This document shows positions 1 through 7,319 of a DNA stretch of 64,000 nucleotides, in pieces (position 1 is the stretch's first letter; each line of letters begins with the position of its first letter). Location: assembly GCF_017813235.1 (NCBI RefSeq), contig NZ_JAGISH010000007.1, positions 186,001 through 250,000 of the forward strand, given 5' to 3'. The translations under genes were made by a program, and so were the position numbers. This stretch comes from Sagittula salina. GTDB lineage: Bacteria; Pseudomonadota; Alphaproteobacteria; Rhodobacterales; Rhodobacteraceae. Below the pieces are notes generated by a model that did no database searches, was not told where the DNA came from, and was given only the letters and a program-made list of their open reading frames with translations.

Positions 1-866
1 AAATCGACGTCATCGCCATGAATGATGTCGCTGCCCGCGCCGCCGTAGATGGTGTCGATGCCGGAACCGCCGACGATCTGATCATCGCCATCGCCGCCGG
101 TGATGACATCTGCCCCGCCACCTCCATCGAGCGTCAGGCCGGAGGAATCGAGGCCAGCGTCGATGGTGTCGCCGGAGTCCGTCCCCCGGATGCCTTCGAT
201 GTCGTCGAAGGCGACGGTATTCGTGCCGTCGGTCACGCTTCCGTCCTCGGAGGCAGTGAAGGTTACCCTGACCGGCCCGCTGGCGCCGCCGAAATCGAGG
301 ACGTCACCGTCGGAGCCGGGCGTGCCTCCGCTGGTGGTGTCGCCGTAGATGGTGTCGCTGCCCCAGTCATCATCGAAGAGGAAGACGTCGTTGCCCGCGC
401 CGCCACTGCCTGTGTCGTCGCCCGCCCCCAGCAGGATCACATCGTCACCGCCGCCCGCGTCGACGGAATCCGCGCCGCTGCCTGCGTGGATCAGATCGTT
501 GCCCGCGCCTGCGTCGATGGTGTCGTTGCCGCCACCGCTTCGGACCGTGTCGTCCCCCGCCCCGGTAGAGACGGCCTGCGCATCGCCCGCGAAGAAGAAA
601 TCCTCGGCGCCATCCGCTGTGGTCATCCCGTCGAAGTCGTGCACCTGTCCGCCGCCCAGCGTGGCGTCGGTGCCGCTGGTGCCGGAACTGCCCACGGTAA
701 AGATGCTTGCCCCGTCGGACATCCGCAGTTCGCCGGTCAGCCAGCTGTAGCTGACGTTGATCCCCGACAGCGCCGACATGTCGAGCGTATCGCCGTTGAC
801 CGCGTTGATCCCGGCCCAGAAGAGCGGGTCGTTCCAGTTCGAAAGCGTAACCGTATACGTCGCCAT
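1..866 (-). CDS. RTX-type calcium-binding protein (5' part; runs off the left edge)
   Basis: Reading from ATG at 866, preceded by GGGAGG at a good distance, the frame stays open to base 1, giving 288 residues without a stop. The first ~75 residues (MATYTVTLSNWNDPLFW...) are not RTX. They are followed by repeated nonapeptides of the type GGxGxDxIx (for example GGGNDTIDAG, AGNDLIHAG, GGGGADVITGG), which fold as Ca2+-binding parallel beta-rolls in proteins exported by type I secretion. No signal peptide is seen, as expected for T1SS substrates. A catalytic domain, if present, lies outside the window. A second RTX protein is at 45172-46995. Confidence 0.85.
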   Translation of the reverse strand, partial: MATYTVTLSNWNDPLFWAGINAVNGDTLDMSALSGINVSYSWLTGELRMSDGASIFTVGSSGTSGTDATLGGGQVHDFDGMTTADGAEDFFFAGDAQAVSTGAGDDTVRSGGGNDTIDAGAGNDLIHAGSGADSVDAGGGDDVILLGAGDDTGSGGAGNDVFLFDDDWGSDTIYGDTTSGGTPGSDGDVLDFGGASGPVRVTFTASEDGSVTDGTNTVAFDDIEGIRGTDSGDTIDAGLDSSGLTLDGGGGADVITGGDGDDQIVGGSGIDTIYGGAGSDIIHGDDVD

Positions 867-1099
867 TCTCTGCGCCTCCCGCCTGTGCAGGAGAGCGACC
901 CGCCAATGCGGCGCGGCGACGTATCAACAGGGTGAACCGTTGATGGACGCCTTTCCCATCTCTGCACAATACTATCGTTTTGTGGCTTCTGCCTCTGTTT
1001 CAGAAACGCGAAGAATGTGGCTGAATTGGGCGGTTTCGTGGGTAATCCTTAGGATTTGCACCAAATTGTCCAGGGATCCGCGCCACTGGCGGCCGTGAA

Positions 1100-1113
1100 G
1101 CGCGGAACCGCGC
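1100..1113 (-). terminator. Short perfect stem after the BTAD regulator
   Basis: GCGCGG and CCGCGC pair around a 2-base loop, starting 7 bases beyond the stop of the minus-strand regulator. There is no T-run on the minus strand, so this is at best a weak or factor-dependent terminator. Confidence 0.3.
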
Positions 1114-1119
1114 TGCACG

Positions 1120-2730
1120 TCAGAGCAGCGCGCCCAGGGGCGCCAGCAGGCCCTTGCCGCGCAGGGTGCGCACCGGATAATCGGGATCGCCGATCATCTG
1201 GTCGATGGTGAAGCCGGGTTCGATCTTGACCATCCGGCGGGCCACTTCGGTGGCCTGGTCCATCCGGCCGGTGGCGGCATAGAGCGCCAACAGCGTGCGG
1301 TGAACCGGCCGCGACAGCGGCGCGGCGCGGGCGGCTGCCTCTCCGGCGGTTATGGCTTCCTCGTAGTGGTCGCACGCCAGCGCGATCAGGCAATGCCCGG
1401 TGTCCCACCAGTGCCGAAAGGGCGAAGATTTCGCGATGGCGCAGGCGCGGGCAGAGGTACGGTATGCCTCCTGCAGGCGGCCGGCGGTGATGTAGGCTTC
1501 CGACAGCGCCTTCAGTCCGAAGGCAGAGACAGGATTACGCTCCACCGCGCTTTGCGCGAGGTCCATCACCCCGGCAAGATCGCCGTGCACGGTGCTGCGG
1601 ACCTTGGACACGATGGACATCACCAGCGGGTTTTCCGCCCCCGTTTCCATCGCACGGTGATAGAGGTCGATGGTCTCCTCCATCAGGCCGCCCTGATCCT
1701 CCTCCGACATCTCCATCATCTGGGTCATGCGGATCAGGCTGCCCCACGCCAGGTAAAGCCCGTTCTCGTCGTGTCGGTAGGCCTGATCCATCAGCCCGTA
1801 AGCCTCGCGCAGGGCGTCCTGATCGTAGCTGAACATGCGATACAGGGCGAGCCGGGAGAGCGCGGTGGCGCGGGTCTCCGGGCGGTCCTTGGGCAGGGCA
1901 TGCGGGATCTTTCCGAGGATCTGGTCGGCCGCCTCAAAAACGGTACGGGCGATCTCGTCCTCCGAGTTTGTGATGGCCTCCAGCCGTTCTACCCGCTGCA
2001 TCCTGGAATAGAGAATTCGGGCGCTGGGCTGATGCACCGCCTTGAGAAACAGCATGTGGCTGTTGCCATCGGCCAGAAGCTGGCTCTGGATCAGCACGTC
2101 CGAGGGGGGCGCATCCGGGGCGCCGACGCTGTCGGGATCCGCCTGCCGCCATGCGCGGACCTGATCCGCGATATTCTCGCCGATTTGGTTCGACAGCACA
2201 TCGGCAAGGATGCGGTCGCGCCCCGCCGCAGTATCACCATCCGACCGGCAGGTGATCAGGATGCCGCGGTTGCTGCTGGGTTGTGTGCGGTTGATCATCG
2301 CCTGCAACTGGGCGCGTTCCTGCCGCAGCCAGTCCTCGAACTCCGGATCGCGCACGTCGATCCCTTCGAGCAGTTCGGTGCGGTCGTCGCCGGGAACGAT
2401 TTCTTCGAGCAGATCGACACGGACTTGCCGTTCGGCCAGGCGAATGGCGTTGCGGTCGGCCTGCAGCAGGTCAGCTTCGGATCCCAGGGCGGATCGCAGT
2501 TTGGACAGCGCCTGCCTGAGATTCGCGCCTGCCTGCTCTGGACCGAAGCTGGACCAGAGCTTGTCTTCCAGCCAACGCCGTGGCCGTTCCATGCCGGGGC
2601 TGAGCGCCAACATGGCGATGAGCGCCTGGTTCTTGGCGCCCTTGGGCGTGCAATCACGCCCATGCCGCCCCGTTAGCCGCAATGGGCCGAGGACGTCGAT
2701 TCTAAAATGCGTTTGCCGCTGGTCCGGCAC
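1120..2730 (-). CDS. BTAD/SARP-like transcriptional regulator with TPR region
   Basis: 536 residues from GTG at 2730, chosen because GGAGGG lies 5 bases upstream. A TTG at 2781 would add 17 residues but has no clear Shine-Dalgarno. The N-terminus (FRIDVLGPLRLTGRHG...PKGAKNQALIAMLALSPG) is an OmpR-like winged helix of the SARP/BTAD type, followed by W..DKLWS....EQAGANLRQALSKLRSAL, the usual transcriptional-activator pattern. The rest is helical with TPR-like repeats (residues ~290-530: YHRAMETGAENPLVMS, LKALSEAYITAGRLQEAYRTS). Proteins of this build are usually dedicated activators. The neighbouring RTX gene lies just downstream on the same strand, but control of it is only a guess. Confidence 0.8.
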   Translation of the reverse strand: MPDQRQTHFRIDVLGPLRLTGRHGRDCTPKGAKNQALIAMLALSPGMERPRRWLEDKLWSSFGPEQAGANLRQALSKLRSALGSEADLLQADRNAIRLAERQVRVDLLEEIVPGDDRTELLEGIDVRDPEFEDWLRQERAQLQAMINRTQPSSNRGILITCRSDGDTAAGRDRILADVLSNQIGENIADQVRAWRQADPDSVGAPDAPPSDVLIQSQLLADGNSHMLFLKAVHQPSARILYSRMQRVERLEAITNSEDEIARTVFEAADQILGKIPHALPKDRPETRATALSRLALYRMFSYDQDALREAYGLMDQAYRHDENGLYLAWGSLIRMTQMMEMSEEDQGGLMEETIDLYHRAMETGAENPLVMSIVSKVRSTVHGDLAGVMDLAQSAVERNPVSAFGLKALSEAYITAGRLQEAYRTSARACAIAKSSPFRHWWDTGHCLIALACDHYEEAITAGEAAARAAPLSRPVHRTLLALYAATGRMDQATEVARRMVKIEPGFTIDQMIGDPDYPVRTLRGKGLLAPLGALL

Positions 2731-2944
2731 GAAACCCTCCAACTCTTTGCAAACGCTAGCAGTAACCGTTTTCACCGGCAACAGGCGTTAATATTTCGTG
2801 AAAATCACAACCGGCGGGTGAAGAGGTTTTGACCTGGGGGAGCCGCGCGGCAAGGCTGCTTCGAACAGGACATCGGTATGCACCCGGGCCGGGGCCATTC
2901 ACGGTTCACGAGGGTTCAGAGCCTGCCATGTCTTTGCATTGACT

Positions 2945-3041
2945 GGATGCGCGGTGCGTCGCGCATGTCCGGTAGGTGATACCGGCCGATCGGTCCGGTG
3001 GTAAACGGTACCGGGGGGAATCGTCCGATTCCCCCCTTTTT
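2945..3041 (+). ncRNA. Candidate structured small RNA with intrinsic terminator
   Basis: A gene-free stretch holds three consecutive stems: ATGCGCG/CGCGCAT (2947-2953 with 2960-2966), CCGGTA/TACCGG (2969-2974 with 2980-2985), and a terminator stem at 3013-3036 followed by T5. No open frame leads into the terminator on the plus strand, since the gene to the left is on the minus strand. The terminator therefore implies a short transcript of its own. The 5' end is a guess; a TTG-containing -35-like box around 2933-2945 was not convincing. It does not match the conserved cores of SRP RNA, tmRNA or RNase P RNA that I know. Confidence 0.45.
3013..3041 (+). terminator. Rho-independent terminator
   Basis: An 11-bp perfect stem GGGGGGAATCG / CGATTCCCCCC with a 2-base loop is followed immediately by TTTTT. 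This is the strongest intrinsic terminator in the window and sits 212 bases upstream of the haloperoxidase-like gene. Confidence 0.85.
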
Positions 3042-3201
3042 GCGTTCCAGGTTTCCACTCCCTGAGATCACGCTGAATTCACGAGCCTGGCATGAAACCC
3101 TGTACGAAAGAGTTTATGGGCGCTCACAGAAAACCCCGTATTTTGCGATAAACTCACGATGCGTTCACGAAGCGATGTGATGGTTTTATTAACGCTTCAC
3201 C

Positions 3202-3221
3202 GACCGATCAAAGACCGATCA
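3202..3221 (+). promoter_or_regulatory. Direct repeat GACCGATCA x2, possible activator site
   Basis: Two identical 9-mers start 11 bases apart (3202 and 3213), so they lie on the same face of the helix, 32 bases before the ATG at 3254. The region 3042-3253 is AT-richer than its surroundings and holds no gene. It is the promoter region of the haloperoxidase-like gene. The binding protein is unknown. Confidence 0.35.
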
Positions 3222-3253
3222 GAAGCGGCGGGCCTTGAATTACGGGGGGTTTA

Positions 3254-4765
3254 ATGACCGGCAACAGCACAGCTCAGCACCCGGACATTCGCGTGATTGC
3301 AGGCGGCGGAACCCTTTGCGTGCGGCGACGTGACGGCCTGCAGGGCATGCCGAGGCGGCCGACGGGGGCCGAGTTGGCGGTCGAAATGGCCGAGATCTTT
3401 GCGCTGTCGCTGCTGCGTCACAAGGCGCTGGGCGACCTGAGTGATCCGCAGAGTGCGGTGATCATCGATCAGGACACCCGGTTTTCGCTGGAGCAGTTGC
3501 TGCGCGAATTGCGGGCGCTGCGCTGGAGTGCGCGGCGGACGCCGCTGCGCACCATCGCCGCCGCGCCGCCGCGTCGCTGGCGGGGAAGGCGCGCGGAGGT
3601 GGAAATCACCCAGGAGGCGCTGTTTGGCGGTGGGGTCACCATGCCGACGGGGGCGGCCGGGTCACCGCGACTTTCGGCGCTCTGGCGGGAAGATCACGCC
3701 GTCGCAGTACCGGACCCGGGGGCGCAACGCCCGGCGGATGATGCCCCGATGTCGGCATGGCTGGCCTGGGCCGCGCGCCACTGCGGGGCGGGGTTGCGGG
3801 TGCCGGGGCGGTCGGTGTCCACTCTGCGGGACGGCACGCTGGAGGAGATGGCTGAAGATCTCCACGCGATGCCGCCGGCGCGGCCGTTCCTGAACGCGGC
3901 CGTTGCACTTCTGGCGCGTGGGGTGCAGGTGCAGTCGGGACTGGGAGCGGAGGCCGCGCGCTGGGGAGGCAGCCGCCTGATGCGGCTTTTGGCCGAAGCG
4001 GAGGCGCGCGCGATGCGGGCAGCGCATCATCAGGTGCTCACCCCGGACCGCTTGCAACGTCCCGCTGTAATGGCGGCACGGATGACGGTCTGGCTCGCGC
4101 GCGAGGAACGCGGCTCGGAGCCGGCGGGGGCCTTTTCGAGGGCGGTGGCAGACGAATTGGCGAGGACTGCGCCGAACCTTCTGTACTGGATGGGCCAAGC
4201 CAATGCGGTCCTGAGGCAGGGACCGCGCGCGTTGTCGCGGGACGACGCGCTGCGGCGCCGGGCAGGGCTGGGGGGCGGATTGTTCCTGCCGCTGAGCGCC
4301 GATCCCGGGCGTGATGGAAAGCTGCCGCTGGACTGTGCCAGCCACGCGGTGGTCGCGGGGGCGCTGGCCACCTTGATGAAGGCGCTACTGGACCCGGCGC
4401 AGGAGATCCAGTTGCAGGCCATGGGGGCGGAGGCAGAAGGTGTGCCACTTGCGCCGGAACTGGATCGCATGGTGGCCGATATCGGGCTGGCACGGGTGGT
4501 GTCAGGCGGCTGGTATCCGGTGGAAAATGCCCGACAGGTTCGTCTGGGTCAGTGCATTGCTATGCAGCTTTTACGCGAATCTATGGAGGCGGAGAACCGC
4601 GATGCGGAGCTGGCCTTTCGAGACTTCGACGGGCGCAAGCTGCGGATCGTGGCGCGGGCGCGGGGCTTTGGCCGTGGGCAGGTGTACGTCGAGGCGGACG
4701 GCATACCGGAGTCCTGGCCGCGCGACGCATGCCCGGCGGCGGCACATCTGACGGCTGTTGTCTGA
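3254..4765 (+). CDS. Vanadium haloperoxidase (VBPO)-like protein, probably catalytically altered
   Basis: 503 residues, ATG after a GGGGGG run. The layout follows algal/cyanobacterial vanadium bromoperoxidases: an N-terminal helix (AELAVEMAEIFALSLLRH), a central PFLNAAVALLARG, then HHQVLTPDRLQRPA where active enzymes have K..HR..RPE. Next comes LPLDCASHAVVAGALATLMK where they have P(S/G)GH(A)xxAGAxxTxLK, and MVADIGLARVVSGGWYPVEN where they have GR..AGVHWRSD, followed by LRLG-like and FRDFDGRKLRI. The acid-base His is kept (His364). The vanadate-ligand His position aligns with Trp420 and the following Arg with Pro422. There is no signal peptide. The fold assignment is by pattern and the alignment was made by eye. 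It may be a structural or regulatory relative rather than a haloperoxidase. Confidence 0.6.
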   Translation: MTGNSTAQHPDIRVIAGGGTLCVRRRDGLQGMPRRPTGAELAVEMAEIFALSLLRHKALGDLSDPQSAVIIDQDTRFSLEQLLRELRALRWSARRTPLRTIAAAPPRRWRGRRAEVEITQEALFGGGVTMPTGAAGSPRLSALWREDHAVAVPDPGAQRPADDAPMSAWLAWAARHCGAGLRVPGRSVSTLRDGTLEEMAEDLHAMPPARPFLNAAVALLARGVQVQSGLGAEAARWGGSRLMRLLAEAEARAMRAAHHQVLTPDRLQRPAVMAARMTVWLAREERGSEPAGAFSRAVADELARTAPNLLYWMGQANAVLRQGPRALSRDDALRRRAGLGGGLFLPLSADPGRDGKLPLDCASHAVVAGALATLMKALLDPAQEIQLQAMGAEAEGVPLAPELDRMVADIGLARVVSGGWYPVENARQVRLGQCIAMQLLRESMEAENRDAELAFRDFDGRKLRIVARARGFGRGQVYVEADGIPESWPRDACPAAAHLTAVV

Positions 4766-4836
4766 AGCTTGATTCATGTCAGGGTGAACGCCGGTGCCGC
4801 ATGGCAGACTGAGGCTGCAGGACACGGGAGAGTGCC

Positions 4837-5247
4837 ATGAAACATATGTTTTCTATCGTATTTCTGGCCATGGCGATTGCCGCCGGGCCGGGGCAGGCGC
4901 AGGATGCCGGGGTGGGCGAGGACCTGTACCGCAGACATTGCGCCACCTGCCACGGGCTCGAGGCGCGTGGCGACGGACCGATGGCGGGTGCGATGGTTCT
5001 GAAGCCGAATAACCTGCGGGACCTGACGGCAGCCAACGCCGGGGTCTTTCCTCTGGAGCGCGTGATCAAGCGCATTGACGGGCGTGATCCGCTGGTCAGC
5101 CACGGCTCGCCCATGCCGGTTTACGGCGACTTCTTCGAAGGCAGCTACGACGTGGCGATGAAGACCCATACCGGGCAGCCGATCCTTGCCTCCCAGCCGG
5201 TCGTGGACCTTGTGACCTACCTGCTGGAAATCCAGCGACAGGAATGA
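4837..5247 (+). CDS. Small periplasmic c-type cytochrome
   Basis: 136 residues with a cleavable signal peptide (to about AQA, residue 21) and one haem motif, CATCH (Cys35, Cys38, His39). A distal Met in SHGSPMPVYGDFF is the probable sixth ligand. The fold is class I, mono-haem. It probably serves as an electron carrier or an accessory to an oxidoreductase. Nearby genes do not tell which, and the haloperoxidase-like gene ends 71 bases upstream on the same strand. It converges on the lipoprotein gene, whose end is one base away, with no terminator between. Confidence 0.85.
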   Translation: MKHMFSIVFLAMAIAAGPGQAQDAGVGEDLYRRHCATCHGLEARGDGPMAGAMVLKPNNLRDLTAANAGVFPLERVIKRIDGRDPLVSHGSPMPVYGDFFEGSYDVAMKTHTGQPILASQPVVDLVTYLLEIQRQE

Positions 5248-5248
5248 C

Positions 5249-5932
5249 TTAGCGGCAGATTTCCTCGCGTCTCAGGCCGGGCCAGGGCACTGCCAAGCGC
5301 GGAGCCGTGATAACCCGGTCGAGCCTGTCGACCGGCATTTCAGCGGCGATCATGGCGCGCAGACGGGTGGTACGCGGCGCTTCTGGATCGAGCAGACGAC
5401 AGCAGACGTATTCCTCCACGATGCTGCCTTGCTGTTCATACCCGTAGTCGAGGAATCGCGTCGTATTGTCGGGGTCGAACAGGTAGGGATCGGCACTGCC
5501 AATATGTTCGGTAAGAGCCTTTAAGGGAGTGTAACCGGTCTTTTTTCGGTTTTGCCACTGCCAGACATGGGTTGCCTCATGTGCGAACAGCATGGCGTCG
5601 TAGAGGTCGATCTGCTCCGGGTAGCCCGCGAGGAAGTCAGGGCGGTAGATATCTTTGCGGACCAGTATCTTGTTAAAGAACACCGTGGCTGCGGGGGCGA
5701 CGGTGACGGTTTGTTGTTCTGTTATTGGCGGCCAGATGCGTTCCTGACAGGTGGTGCGCGGACGTACGGGAATCCGGTGGGTCACGGAGCCCGCGAAATG
5801 GCCATCAACGATGCGCACCTTCGAGGTGTCGAGGTCCGGCCCCTGAATGGCTGCAAGGTATTGTGCCTCTGACGGGGTCAGCGGGCGGCCGCAGGCGGCC
5901 AGAAAGAGCAACAGGATCATTAGCGCGCGCAT
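5249..5932 (-). CDS. Lipoprotein with HExxH motif (putative zinc metalloprotease-like)
   Basis: The start at 5932 is chosen because it begins a lipoprotein signal (MRALMILLLFLAACG, lipobox LAAC, Cys14); the open frame continues further upstream but without signal features. The protein has 227 residues. It carries YDAMLFAHEATHVWQWQ, an HExxH zinc-binding helix with aromatic context as in DUF4157-like predicted peptidases. A possible third ligand lies in GSIVEEYVCCRLL. It would be tethered to the outer membrane or periplasmic face. Peptidase activity is not shown; many such proteins are uncharacterised. Confidence 0.7.
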   Translation of the reverse strand: MRALMILLLFLAACGRPLTPSEAQYLAAIQGPDLDTSKVRIVDGHFAGSVTHRIPVRPRTTCQERIWPPITEQQTVTVAPAATVFFNKILVRKDIYRPDFLAGYPEQIDLYDAMLFAHEATHVWQWQNRKKTGYTPLKALTEHIGSADPYLFDPDNTTRFLDYGYEQQGSIVEEYVCCRLLDPEAPRTTRLRAMIAAEMPVDRLDRVITAPRLAVPWPGLRREEICR

Positions 5933-6259
5933 GACGGGAGATTTGTCGTGAATGCGACGCTTGTCCAGCGGAGTTGGGGAGGTGGGCGATGGATTGACCA
6001 TGGCTGGTCCTGGTTGATCAAGCGTAAGCCCCGGCCCGCATGCGGGGCCGAACTGGCCGATATTAACGGTTCGACGGGCCAAGGCGCGACAGTCGCCATT
6101 TGACGGAGAAATTTGGGCCGCGTGATTCCGCGGGCGGCGCCTTAAGGAAGCCTTGAACGCGACCAGGGAGACGTGGTCGGGTGAATTTTCTTCCCGCCTG
6201 GGTTTCAGCGCCCGTAACCGCGATCCACCGCGGCAAATCAATAAGAGGTGCGAAAAGGT

Positions 6260-6288
6260 TTGACGCCCCATGGAACGTTCCATATGAA
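6260..6288 (+). promoter_or_regulatory. Candidate sigma-70 promoter of the catabolic operon
   Basis: TTGACG (6260-6265), a 17-base spacer and TATGAA (6283-6288). The first operator lies inside the spacer and the second covers the expected start site, which is the arrangement expected for repression. The leader to the GTG at 6318 would be about 23 bases. Confidence 0.55.
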
Positions 6289-6303
6289 AAGTGGAACGTT
6301 CCA
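6270..6303. promoter_or_regulatory. Tandem LacI-family operators ATGGAACGTTCCAT
   Basis: A perfect 14-bp palindrome ATGGAACGTTCCAT at 6270-6283 and a perfect 12-bp core TGGAACGTTCCA at 6292-6303. Their centres are 21 bp apart, two helical turns. A central CG within AACGTT is typical of LacI/GalR operators. The same palindrome occurs at 23411-23424, upstream of the minus-strand end of the same cluster. The likely ligand is the LacI protein at 19057-20067. Confidence 0.75.
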
Positions 6304-6317
6304 TATGGGGGTAAGGC

Positions 6318-7319
6318 GTGAACTGGGCATTGTTCGGCGCGAGCACGATCGCCAGCCAGTACATGATCGATGCGATCCGCGGTCAGGGCGGGCGTATCGG
6401 CTGGGTGGTCAGCGGTGACGCTGTCCACGCGGCGGCGTATAGGGCGAAGCACGAAATCGGGCATTGGTCGACCGCGATCCTCGAAGCGCTCGAAGATCCG
6501 GGCATCGAGGCGGTTTACATCTCCTCCACTAACGACAAGCACCACGCGCAGGCCATGGCGGCGATCGGGGCCGGAAAGCACGTCCTGTGCGAAAAACCTC
6601 TGGCCTTGGATCCGTCGCAGGCGCGTGAAATGATCGCCGCCGCGCAGGAGGCGGGCGTGACGCTCGCCGTGAACCACCACCTGCGCAGCGCAGGAAGCCA
6701 TCGGGCGATCCGCGACCTGATCGCGAAGGGCGCGGTGGGGCGGGTGCTGTCAGTCCGGGTCTTCCACGCGGTGGAGCTGCCCGTGCACCTGCGAGGCTGG
6801 CGGCTCGATGATCCGAAGGCTGGCGGCGGCGTGATACCGGACCTGACGGTGCACAACGCCGATACGGTGCGTGCGGCCCTGGGCGAGGACCCGGTATCGG
6901 TCGTGGCGGAGATGGCCGCGACGGGGCTGGGTAAGGGCGTCGAGGATTCCGCCATGTCGGTCTGGACGATGCCCTCGGGGGCGATGGTGTTCAGCCACGA
7001 AAGCTTTACCCACCCGCACGCCGAATCGGGGCTGGAGGTGCACGGCACCGACGGGTCGATCCTTGCACGTGGGATCATGGCGCAGGAACCGGTGGGCGAG
7101 GTCACGCTTGTGAACGCCGAGCGGCGCACGCCGGTCGAGTACGACAAGGGCGGTCTATACGCCGCGGTGATCCGCGATTTCGAAGGGGCCGTGGCGCAGG
7201 GGCGCGCGCCCCATGCCAGCGGCGAGGACGGGCTGAAGTCGCTCCTGATCGCGCGCGCGGTGCTCGCCGCGGCGCAGAGCGGGACGCGGCAGATGATCGA
7301 ATATGGAGACAAAAAATGA
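6318..7319 (+). CDS. Gfo/Idh/MocA-family oxidoreductase
   Basis: 333 residues from GTG at 6318. An N-terminal Rossmann fold (NWALFGASTIASQYMIDAI), the family's NxxH-type stretch (SSTNDKHHAQAMAAIGAGKHVLCEKPLALD) with the catalytic-type lysine in EKP, and a C-terminal alpha/beta substrate domain. Family members are NAD(P)-dependent dehydrogenases of sugars, inositols and related polyols. It is the first gene of the LacI-controlled operon and its stop overlaps the start of the CoA-transferase (ATGA). The substrate is unknown. Confidence 0.88.
   Translation: MNWALFGASTIASQYMIDAIRGQGGRIGWVVSGDAVHAAAYRAKHEIGHWSTAILEALEDPGIEAVYISSTNDKHHAQAMAAIGAGKHVLCEKPLALDPSQAREMIAAAQEAGVTLAVNHHLRSAGSHRAIRDLIAKGAVGRVLSVRVFHAVELPVHLRGWRLDDPKAGGGVIPDLTVHNADTVRAALGEDPVSVVAEMAATGLGKGVEDSAMSVWTMPSGAMVFSHESFTHPHAESGLEVHGTDGSILARGIMAQEPVGEVTLVNAERRTPVEYDKGGLYAAVIRDFEGAVAQGRAPHASGEDGLKSLLIARAVLAAAQSGTRQMIEYGDKK

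Larger units (their letters stand above)
5933..6317. other. Intergenic region with LacI-type operators
   Basis: 385 bases between the divergent lipoprotein and catabolic operons. The right end (6260-6303) holds a candidate promoter and two operators, described separately. The remainder (5933-6240) shows no gene or convincing structure. Confidence 0.6.

Noticed and set aside
1300..2676. A 458-codon plus-strand frame
   Set aside because: Antisense shadow of the BTAD regulator, with no family features.
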